Assembly: GCA_022360275.1 (NCBI GenBank)
Contig: JAKSDC010000028.1
Coordinates: forward strand, 1-27,709
Reading direction: 5' to 3'
Source of the DNA: Chlorobiales bacterium
GTDB lineage: Bacteria > Bacteroidota > Chlorobiia > Chlorobiales > Chlorobiaceae
DNA: 27,709 nt
The position numbers were made by a program, and so were the translations under genes. This document shows positions 7,010-13,429 of the stretch, one piece after another (position 1 is the stretch's first letter; each line of letters starts with the position of its first letter). The notes below the pieces were generated by a model. The model saw only the letters and a program-made list of their open reading frames with translations. It had not been told where the DNA came from and searched no databases.

Positions 7010-9730
7010 TCATGACGTCTCTCCGAACCTGCCGGCCTGCCGAAACCTGATATCCTGTAAATGAGGTGCTTTTATGCCGATCTGGAAGAAATAACTTCTG
7101 TATTCACCGGTAGGAACCCACTGCAGGCTCATATCCCAACAGTCGAAATCACCATACAGGTTGATCTGGGGGAAAATGAGCTCATGGTTTTCCACATCAT
7201 AGCCCGTGTTAAGGCCAAGATGCCAGGTTTTACTTAGCGATACTTTTGCCGAAGTATTCAGCAAGATTGTCGTGTTCGCAGGCTCCAGAGGCTCGTATTG
7301 GTTTGAATTAAGATAGAGGGACAATCGCAGCTGCCATGGCAGTCTGTTACTGAAATACCTGTAAGAGTCACGATCAAAACGTTCCATGAATATTGCTTTT
7401 TCTACACTCACCTCCTCCTTGCCGTCATATGACGTACCGGCAGAATCATCTTTTGTCCCGTTTCTGTTTTCGGAATCCCCACTTCTAAAGCTGCCTTTAA
7501 GATTGAGACTCATATTCAAAAATCCCTGAACAAAGCGCAGCAGTCCTCCCCGATCATCCACATTCAGCTTACCAACACGCTCACCGGTAACCGGATCAAA
7601 ACTGTAAAAGTCATAGGTCGCGCCCGCACGAAGCAGAAAATTAGGAGCAAGCGCGTTACTTGTTGCCGAAAGTGTCAAAGGAGCGATCCGGAGTGAATCT
7701 GCAGCAAAATTGTAACCTGTTGAAGCTGTAAGCGAAAGCAGTTGAAGAATCCGGTCATTAGCCACTACTCCCTCGGGAGAAACTTTCCCCCTTACTTTTG
7801 CTTGCAGCAGATTCTGAACGGACAACCCTACCACGCTCTTTTCAGCAAACACATTGCTATAGATAGCATTTTGATACTTGTTATAACGAACAGGCTGGTT
7901 CAGTGCATCGATGTACGTACCGTAATAATCATAGTTTTCTCCGGTAAAATCCGGGTTGTAGGAAAAAGTCAGGCGCGGGATTACGGTATGCCGCAAAGCT
8001 TTTATACCGACCATATCCTCAAGCATGCGAGTATACAACGTCCCGTACAGCCTGGTTTGCGCATCGAGATCGAGCGAATACGTGGAAAAATGGGACGGGT
8101 TATCTACTGTTTTTGTAACAACCTCATCGGTAACGTTGTCATAATACTGTTCGATAAAACTGTTAACGTAGTAATGATAATAGTTGAAACTGCCGTTGAC
8201 ATTGAAGTATCTGAAAAGCATTGAATTGACGGTGAACGGCAGTTGAAGCCTTGCTCCCCATCGGTCTTCATCGACCGGATTATTGTCTACTTTCGCCTGG
8301 AGATCAACCTTCTGGGAAAAGTTGGCTTTATATCCCCCGGCGAAATCCTGACTGTATGCCATCTTCAGACTCGCGTCGGCACTATAATCACTGTAGTACA
8401 GGTTGTCCAACGTCGTATACTCCGCAGATGCAGATGCCAGGGGCGTAAGTGAAAAACGGGATCGCCAGTCATTTGCCGGAACTCCTTCACCCCTGAAAGG
8501 ATAGACCCGCTCCTGGTAATAGGACGTACTGATTACTTGTGTCAGATCATCATTCCTGAGATCCTGTGAGCGTTGATAACTTGCTGTCAGACTTCTGCTC
8601 CCTTCATCAAATGTTTTTGAAAAAGAGGCATAGGAATTGGCCTGTTCGTTGATAATCGATTCAGGATTTATCGAATTAACATCATAGTAGCGACGCCCCC
8701 CTTGATAAAACAGATTCAGATCAAGCTTTGCCGTCGGATCAAACCAGTGATGGTGTACGAGTTTAAAATTCCAGTTATCGTAATCGACATAATCCGGGTC
8801 ATCAGGATGTGCAAGAATGTAACGTTCATATTCCCCTTCAAGGTACCCGTCAAAAAGGTATCTTTTGTTGTAACGAAAGCGTTCTCCCAGCCTCCAGCTG
8901 CCGTTAAACGCCGCATCGCCTTCGACACGCAGGTCCATATAATCATTAAATGCCCAGAAATAACCGAGGTTGGAAAAATAAATTCCCCGGTCATCATCGC
9001 TGAATCTTGGAATGAGAAACCCGGAGGTTCGTTCGCCCTGTATTGGAAGAAACATGAAGGGCAACGGTACCAGAGGAATTGCAGGAAAACGCAAAGAGAA
9101 AGGTTTGGGGCGAACATAAAGAATAAGAGGTCTTGAAACAACCTTGTCACCGGGAATGATCTTCATATCCTTACCATAAAACCAGAAATCCGGATCATCT
9201 TTCGGACAGGTCGTATAAATACCGTCCCTGATATACAGCTCTCCTGTTTCCAGCCGTTTGACATCGGCACCGGTATAGTATCCCTCCTCGATTTCGGAAG
9301 AAACATTGACAGTCCGGCCTCTTCTTGTAGCATAGTTGTACTTCATATGTTCAGCCTCAAAACCGCCGTCTTTGTCGGTGAACACGGGAAGTTCCGTCAA
9401 TTCTCCCAGAGAATCTTTTGCAGCAAACGCATCAAAAACGGATGTATTATAGTCTATCAGAATTTTTGGGGCATCCAGCTTCATGTCTTCATATCGTATC
9501 GAAGCCTTCCCCCACAGCTCCATTGTCCGCTCGCCGATTTCATAGATAAGTGAATCACGGGCTGTGTAAACGATCGTCGTGTCCGGCTCGCTCCCGCCTT
9601 TCCCTGCTGCACCATCGGCAACACTTTCATCGGACTTGGTCTGTGAAAACGCTTGCAGGGACACCACAGCCATCAGGAATATTCCTGAGAGTACAACAAT
9701 TCTCAGTATGGATGTACCTGAAAGCAGCAT
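7010..9730 (-). CDS. lptD: LPS-assembly outer-membrane protein LptD
   Basis: LptD is the outer-membrane beta-barrel that, with LptE, inserts lipopolysaccharide in the outer leaflet. The 906-residue product begins with a hydrophobic signal peptide (about residues 1-28, ending LQAFSQ). An OstA/LptA-like beta-jellyroll follows (about 50-200: ARDSLIYEIGERTMELWGKA, DAPKILIDYNTSV). Next come the family motifs PIQGERTSGFLIPRF and LGYFWAFNDYMDLRVEGD, then a long barrel of alternating Tyr/Phe-rich strands to the C-terminus. The length and layout fit the Bacteroidetes/Chlorobi form. GGCGGGAG lies about 10 bases before the ATG. Its presence implies a diderm cell with LPS. It is divergent from trpB and convergent with the hydrolase gene. 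Confidence 0.94.
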   Translation of the reverse strand: MLLSGTSILRIVVLSGIFLMAVVSLQAFSQTKSDESVADGAAGKGGSEPDTTIVYTARDSLIYEIGERTMELWGKASIRYEDMKLDAPKILIDYNTSVFDAFAAKDSLGELTELPVFTDKDGGFEAEHMKYNYATRRGRTVNVSSEIEEGYYTGADVKRLETGELYIRDGIYTTCPKDDPDFWFYGKDMKIIPGDKVVSRPLILYVRPKPFSLRFPAIPLVPLPFMFLPIQGERTSGFLIPRFSDDDRGIYFSNLGYFWAFNDYMDLRVEGDAAFNGSWRLGERFRYNKRYLFDGYLEGEYERYILAHPDDPDYVDYDNWNFKLVHHHWFDPTAKLDLNLFYQGGRRYYDVNSINPESIINEQANSYASFSKTFDEGSRSLTASYQRSQDLRNDDLTQVISTSYYQERVYPFRGEGVPANDWRSRFSLTPLASASAEYTTLDNLYYSDYSADASLKMAYSQDFAGGYKANFSQKVDLQAKVDNNPVDEDRWGARLQLPFTVNSMLFRYFNVNGSFNYYHYYVNSFIEQYYDNVTDEVVTKTVDNPSHFSTYSLDLDAQTRLYGTLYTRMLEDMVGIKALRHTVIPRLTFSYNPDFTGENYDYYGTYIDALNQPVRYNKYQNAIYSNVFAEKSVVGLSVQNLLQAKVRGKVSPEGVVANDRILQLLSLTASTGYNFAADSLRIAPLTLSATSNALAPNFLLRAGATYDFYSFDPVTGERVGKLNVDDRGGLLRFVQGFLNMSLNLKGSFRSGDSENRNGTKDDSAGTSYDGKEEVSVEKAIFMERFDRDSYRYFSNRLPWQLRLSLYLNSNQYEPLEPANTTILLNTSAKVSLSKTWHLGLNTGYDVENHELIFPQINLYGDFDCWDMSLQWVPTGEYRSYFFQIGIKAPHLQDIRFRQAGRFGETS

Positions 9731-9789
9731 ACCGAAAATGCTCCCGCCTGAAAAGGGTTTATTTTTCCTGAGAGTTAGCCAACAAAAGA

Positions 9790-9809
9790 CTAAATATATG
9801 TTATTTTAG
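9790..9809. promoter_or_regulatory. AT-rich dyad in the lptD-trpB divergent promoter region
   Basis: CTAAA (9790-9794) and TTTAG (9805-9809) are inverted around a 10-base AT-rich centre. The outer halves resemble the dyad at 5998-6020 (CTAAA...TTTAG), but the spacing is 3 bases shorter and the inner bases do not match. On the minus strand TTGTTG is followed after 18 bases by TAAACC, a possible lptD promoter. Treat the dyad as a weak regulatory candidate. Confidence 0.25.
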
Positions 9810-9959
9810 TTACCTATACTCAAGCTGTTTGAAATCGTTCACCTGATTACGGCATATACGAACAGTAATGAATAATCATAGCCATATCGCAAAGACGCTA
9901 TGCGGCTGACGAATGAGAGTTACGCCAACCCATTGCAAGAAGAACCGGTAGAATCATCC

Positions 9960-11162
9960 ATGACAGAGTCAGCATATACAGCACCTGACAAAACAGGACA
10001 TTACGGTAGTTACGGGGGGAAATATATTCCGGAAACGCTCATAAAAAACGCTTCAGACCTTGAAAAAGAGTACATCAGGGCCAGAGAGGACCGTTCTTTC
10101 TGGAACCAATACGACGGGCTTCTCCGAAACTATGTCGGACGCCCTACCCCGCTCTACCATGCGAAAAACCTGAGCAGACAGATCGGAGGCGCCCGGATCT
10201 ACCTGAAAAGAGAAGATCTCTGCCATACCGGCGCGCATAAAATCAACAACGCAATCGGCCAGGCCCTTCTGGCAAAACGGATGGGGAAAAAACGGATCAT
10301 TGCCGAAACCGGAGCGGGACAGCATGGTGTCGCAACCGCGACGGTATGCTCTTTGTTCAATCTGGACTGCATCGTATATATGGGAGCGGAAGACATAAAA
10401 CGCCAGGCCCCTAACGTTGCACGAATGAAGTTGCTCGGCGCAGAGGTACGCTCCGTTGAAAATGGCACCAGAACGCTCAAGGACGCAACAAGCGAAGCCA
10501 TCCGTGACTGGATTAACAACCCTGAAGAGACCTTTTATATAATAGGATCGGTTGTCGGCATGCACCCTTACCCGATGATGGTCAGGGATTTTCAGGCGGT
10601 CATAGGCCGTGAAACAAAACAGCAGATCATCGAGCAAACAGGGCATATGCCTGACGTCATTACCGCCTGTGTCGGCGGGGGCAGCAATGCAATCGGCATG
10701 TTTTACGAATTTCTCGACCAGACCGATACCATTGAGATGGTCGGGGTAGAAGCTGCAGGCGAAGGGCTGGAAGGCCTTCATGCCGCCTCGTTGACCAAAG
10801 GGAAAAAAGGCGTGCTCCATGGAGCGATGATGAAAATCCTGCAGGATGATTACGGCCAAGTCAGCGAAGCACACTCAATATCGGCAGGCCTCGATTATCC
10901 CGGAGTCGGACCGGAACATTGCTACCTGCAGGAACTTGGGCTCGTCAACTACACATCGGCCTCCGACACCGAAGCACTTGATGCCCTCAAATTGCTTGCA
11001 ACGACAGAAGGCATCATTTGCGCTCTCGAATCGGCACATGCAGTACACTACGCAACAATCAGGGCAAAAGAAATGCCCAAGGACGGCATCCTGGTTGTCA
11101 ATCTTTCGGGGAGAGGCGACAAGGACATGGAAACCATTATGCAGAGTATTGAACTGAAGTGA
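9960..11162 (+). CDS. trpB: Tryptophan synthase beta subunit
   Basis: TrpB condenses indole with serine to tryptophan in a PLP-dependent reaction. The sequence shows the family start GHYGSYGGKYIPETL, the PLP lysine in LCHTGAHKINNAIGQAL (Lys94 counted from ATG 9960), the ETGAGQHGVATAT segment and the phosphate-binding GGGSNAIG loop, ending NLSGRGDKDM. With ATG 9960 it has 400 residues, the normal size; an in-frame ATG at 9900 would add a 20-residue N-terminal tail not usual in the family. No trpA or other trp gene is next to it, so it stands alone here. It is the canonical TrpB1 type rather than the TrpB2 form. Confidence 0.96.
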   Translation: MTESAYTAPDKTGHYGSYGGKYIPETLIKNASDLEKEYIRAREDRSFWNQYDGLLRNYVGRPTPLYHAKNLSRQIGGARIYLKREDLCHTGAHKINNAIGQALLAKRMGKKRIIAETGAGQHGVATATVCSLFNLDCIVYMGAEDIKRQAPNVARMKLLGAEVRSVENGTRTLKDATSEAIRDWINNPEETFYIIGSVVGMHPYPMMVRDFQAVIGRETKQQIIEQTGHMPDVITACVGGGSNAIGMFYEFLDQTDTIEMVGVEAAGEGLEGLHAASLTKGKKGVLHGAMMKILQDDYGQVSEAHSISAGLDYPGVGPEHCYLQELGLVNYTSASDTEALDALKLLATTEGIICALESAHAVHYATIRAKEMPKDGILVVNLSGRGDKDMETIMQSIELK

Positions 11163-11169
11163 AGAAACT

Positions 11170-11207
11170 GTTTATTTGTTGAAATGTTGAACCGTTTATT
11201 TGTTGAA
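11170..11207. repeat. 14-bp direct repeat after trpB
   Basis: GTTTATTTGTTGAA occurs at 11170-11183 and again at 11194-11207, 24 bases apart, just after the trpB stop codon. The meaning is unknown. It could be a short lineage repeat or the result of slippage. Confidence 0.6.
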
Positions 11208-11280
11208 CAGCCGTACTCGTAGTCAGCAAAGTGGTACTATCCAGGCTTTTTCACTTTTGAATTTTAATCTTTTCTATCGA

Positions 11281-11400
11281 TGGATGCCGCATCACCCTGT
11301 GAAATCCAAACACCTATTTCACGGGGCGGCATGACTTCCCACGGAAAGTAGTATAACGAACCCGCAGCGAGTCATCTCCGGGCTTGACCCGGAGATCCAT
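11281..11400. repeat. REP-like composite of two palindromes
   Basis: This intergenic stretch holds two hairpins. The first pairs ATGCCGC (11284-11290) with GCGGCAT (11326-11332) and, inside it, GTGAAAT (11299-11305) with ATTTCAC (11316-11322). The second is a perfect 9-bp stem, ATCTCCGGG (11374-11382) with CCCGGAGAT (11388-11396), and a 5-base loop CTTGA. The second resembles the widespread REP-type hairpin with a GGGCTTGACCC centre. The rest of 11163-11520 has no gene that I can support. Confidence 0.6.
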
Positions 11401-11478
11401 AGTGGATATATTGTATGTATCTTTAGGGGCTGCCCCCTGTGGCTGACCGTCTTTCGCAATCATTTTTCCAGAAAAATC

Positions 11479-11507
11479 TTGGAGAAAAAAACTGAAAGCC
11501 TTATAAT
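11479..11507 (+). promoter_or_regulatory. Sigma-70 promoter of tRNA-Gly
   Basis: TTGGAG (11479-11484), a 17-base spacer and a consensus TATAAT (11502-11507) lie 13 bases before the mature tRNA-Gly. This is one of the clearest promoters in the window and suggests that the organism uses standard sigma-70 consensus elements for stable RNA. Confidence 0.8.
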
Positions 11508-11520
11508 TACAACTCCTCAA

Positions 11521-11594
<74 letters not shown>

Positions 11595-11605
11595 ATGAAT
11601 AATCC

Positions 11606-11633
11606 AAGCCTCTTGATCCAGAGGCTTTTTTTA
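11606..11633 (+). terminator. Rho-independent terminator after tRNA-Gly
   Basis: AAGCCTCT (11606-11613) pairs exactly with AGAGGCTT (11620-11627) around a 6-base loop and runs directly into a T-tract. It ends the tRNA-Gly transcript. Confidence 0.9.
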
Positions 11634-11652
11634 TTTTACACTCAATGACAAC

Positions 11653-11739
11653 GGAGAGGTGCGAGAGTGGTTGAATCGGGCGGTCTCGAAAACCGTTGTG
11701 CGTTAATTCGTACCGAGGGTTCGAATCCCTCCCTCTCCG
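11653..11739 (+). tRNA. tRNA-Ser (anticodon CGA)
   Basis: This is an 87-nt class II tRNA. Acceptor GGAGAGG pairs with CCTCTCC (11732-11738). The anticodon loop is CTCGAAA, with CGA reading UCG. A long variable arm (GTGCG/CGTAC) and the T-arm GTTCGAATC confirm a serine tRNA. CCA is not encoded. Confidence 0.95.
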
Positions 11740-11747
11740 CAGCAAGG

Positions 11748-11778
11748 AAAGCTTTCGGGAACCCCGGAAGCTTTTTTT
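11748..11778 (+). terminator. Rho-independent terminator after tRNA-Ser
   Basis: AAAGCTTTCGGG (11748-11759) pairs with CCCGGAAGCTTT (11763-11774) with one G-T wobble and a 3-base loop, followed by a T-run. It lies 8 bases after the tRNA. Confidence 0.9.
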
Positions 11779-11796
11779 GTTTTCTTAACGTCAGGT

Positions 11797-11822
11797 CTCC
11801 TCGGGTGGGATTCGAACCCACC
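11797..11822 (-). pseudogene. tRNA 3'-end fragment (T-arm plus acceptor 3' strand, Asn-like)
   Basis: On the minus strand a T-stem GTGGG, loop TTCGAAT and stem CCCAC (11805-11821) are followed by CCGAGGA and a G discriminator (11797-11804), exactly the 3' quarter of a tRNA. The matching 5' acceptor (TCCTCGG), D-arm and anticodon arm are missing: the bases upstream on this strand are the end of the cqsA reading frame, whose TAG stop is at 11827-11829. TCCTC...GAGGA(G) acceptors are typical of tRNA-Asn, so I suggest an Asn origin. Such 3' fragments are usual scars of integration at tRNA genes. Confidence 0.75.
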
Positions 11823-11826
11823 TTCC

Positions 11827-13071
11827 CTATCCTTTTTTTCTTTTCGTAGATTTCCATTCCCACATATTCACCTCGTCCCTGATTTCCTCGCAAACTTTCA
11901 GCACATATTCAAGTTCTTCTCTTTCCAAACCACTGTGGAGGGAAAAACGCATAAGGGAGCGGTTCTTGGGGGTAGCGGGTGTAAGGAAAACCGATCCGAA
12001 AACATCTTTTGCCTCCAGAGCATCCCGAAACACTTCAGTGTCACTTTCCAGACCGCTTTCTATCGCAACTATCTGAGACTGACTGGCAATATTATATCCA
12101 AGTGTGTCGAGGCCTTCACGCAGGAATTGTGCATGTTCATGAAGAACAGCCCTTCTATCATCCCCTTCTCTAATAACTTTCAATGTAGCCTGAAGACCCG
12201 CTATCTCATGAGGAAGCAGTGCTGAACTGAAAATCGCAGGAAAAGCAAGGTAAGGATAGTAATGAGCAAACTGTTCAGAACAAATAATAATACCTGCCCT
12301 TCCAGCAAAGGCTTTTGCAAGACTGGCGGTTATAAAATGCACCTTATCGGTCAGCCCTAATTCGTTTATAAGTCCCGCCCCCTCATCGCCATAAACCCCA
12401 AGTGAATGAGACTCATCGATGACAGACACGCAACCATATTGCTCCGCAACAGCAACAATGTCTTCGAGCGGCGCTATATCTCCAATAGTGCTATACAATG
12501 AGTCAACAAGCACAATACCCGGCCCATGCTTCTTGATCAACCTTTCCATATGCCCCACGTCGTTATGCCGGAAAGGGTAAGGGGGAGCTCCAGCTGTTTT
12601 TATACCTTCCCACAACGACATGTGGGTAAAAAAATCAATGTAAACCGGGGTATCTTTGTCGGCAATTATTTGCATGAGGCCAACATTTGCAGCCCAGCCC
12701 GACTGGCAAAGCACCGAACTTTCAAAACCTGTAAAATCAGCCATTGACTTTTCAAAAACTGATTTATCACTTCCTTCATGCAAAAAAACCGCTGACATGA
12801 CAAGTTCCCGTCCGGCATTTTCCAGCATGGAAATCTGCGCAAGGACTATGTCAGGATGTTTCGATACATTAAGATAATCATTACTTTGGAGGATAATAGA
12901 TCCGTAACCCGGTAACTTGTTACCAAGAACCAAAGGCTTGCCGTTCTTCCTTGGTTTAAATGTCTCTTCTTCACAAGCCTGAAGTTTTTTTTCAACAAAA
13001 TCCGGGAAAGGCTTTGAGCTTTTTGGATAAGCCGTGTTATGAGGGTAGCTGGATTTTAACTCTTCCGACAT
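11827..13071 (-). CDS. cqsA: CAI-1-type autoinducer synthase, CqsA homologue (PLP alpha-oxoamine synthase family)
   Basis: CqsA joins an acyl-CoA to an amino-acid-derived PLP intermediate, giving alpha-aminoketone/alpha-hydroxyketone signals (CAI-1 in Vibrio, LAI-1 from LqsA in Legionella). This protein matches what I remember of V. cholerae CqsA throughout: PDFVEKKL, GKPLVLG, ILQSNDYL, CQSGWAANVGLMQ, VYIDFFTHMSLWEG, KHGPGIVLVDSLYSTIGDIAPL, IDESHSLG, the PLP lysine in HFITASLAKAFAGRAG, FPAIFSSALLPHEIAGL, and FGSVFLTPATPKNRSLMRFSLHS near the end. These motifs separate it from serine palmitoyltransferase, BioF and Kbl. ATG 13071 (414 residues) has AGGGG upstream; a TTG at 13122 would add 17 residues. 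It is divergent from the cqsS-like kinase, as cqsA and cqsS are paired in Vibrio. The stop codon abuts a tRNA fragment. Confidence 0.93.
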   Translation of the reverse strand: MSEELKSSYPHNTAYPKSSKPFPDFVEKKLQACEEETFKPRKNGKPLVLGNKLPGYGSIILQSNDYLNVSKHPDIVLAQISMLENAGRELVMSAVFLHEGSDKSVFEKSMADFTGFESSVLCQSGWAANVGLMQIIADKDTPVYIDFFTHMSLWEGIKTAGAPPYPFRHNDVGHMERLIKKHGPGIVLVDSLYSTIGDIAPLEDIVAVAEQYGCVSVIDESHSLGVYGDEGAGLINELGLTDKVHFITASLAKAFAGRAGIIICSEQFAHYYPYLAFPAIFSSALLPHEIAGLQATLKVIREGDDRRAVLHEHAQFLREGLDTLGYNIASQSQIVAIESGLESDTEVFRDALEAKDVFGSVFLTPATPKNRSLMRFSLHSGLEREELEYVLKVCEEIRDEVNMWEWKSTKRKKG

Positions 13072-13429
13072 ATAAAAACCCCTGGTTCGCACTAAAAATA
13101 CTTCGAATAACGTATAAAACAATCGACTCTACGTCCCCAACCATTTATATAATAATCACATACCAACACTCAACCAACTTTTTGACTGATTATTCACAGA
13201 CAAACACAACAATACACTATCTTTATTTCGTTATATCTATATTTCAGGATATATATTTTTTCTCAAATCCCTTTACTCCAAAGTTCGTTCCCCTTACCAC
13301 TCTTTTTCCCCGAAAAAGTACTTCATCACAAAAAAAATGATGTTTTTTTCTGACAAAACATGTCTTTTGAACAATTGGGCTTGGGGTAAAAATGTATTTC
13401 GGGACTCTAATTTGTTATGCTATTAAATA
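13072..13429. other. AT-rich divergent intergenic region of cqsA and cqsS
   Basis: No gene is supportable in these 358 bases. Besides the candidate cqsA promoter it contains a 17-base palindrome at 13302-13318 (CTTTTTC, CCC, GAAAAAG). Next is a small hairpin CATCA (13324-13328) / TGATG (13338-13342) followed by a 7-base T-run, which looks like a weak plus-strand terminator ending 80 bases before cqsS. No Shine-Dalgarno sequence precedes the cqsS ATG. A short regulatory transcript or a leader attenuator is conceivable but not shown. Confidence 0.5.
13146..13173 (-). promoter_or_regulatory. Candidate cqsA promoter
   Basis: On the minus strand TTGAGT (13168-13173) is followed after 16 bases by TATATA (13146-13151), matching sigma-70 elements at four of six bases each. 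Transcription would begin near 13139, about 68 bases before the cqsA ATG. The region is very AT-rich, so chance matches are likely. Confidence 0.45.

Noticed and set aside
9900..9959. TrpB start at ATG 9900 with a 20-residue N-terminal extension
   Set aside because: The family begins about 16 residues before the GGKY motif, matching ATG 9960. The extension has no motif and no better ribosome-binding site.
11642..11893. Minus-strand open frame over the tRNA-Ser region, and a plus-strand one at 11667-11849, with GFEPS/GFEPT-like peptides
   Set aside because: These are the well-known false translations of tRNA T-arm sequences. They cover the intact tRNA-Ser and the tRNA fragment, not a protein gene.
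11827..13071. Assignment of the PLP enzyme as serine palmitoyltransferase, BioF or Kbl
   Set aside because: The fold is shared, but the motifs FFTHMSLWEG, CQSGWAANVGLMQ and FGSVFLTPATPKN follow CqsA, and the neighbour is a CqsS-type receptor.
12960..13340. Plus-strand open frame crossing the start of cqsA into the intergenic region
   Set aside because: It overlaps the well-supported cqsA gene on the other strand, and the non-overlapping part is AT-rich low-complexity coding with no start signal.
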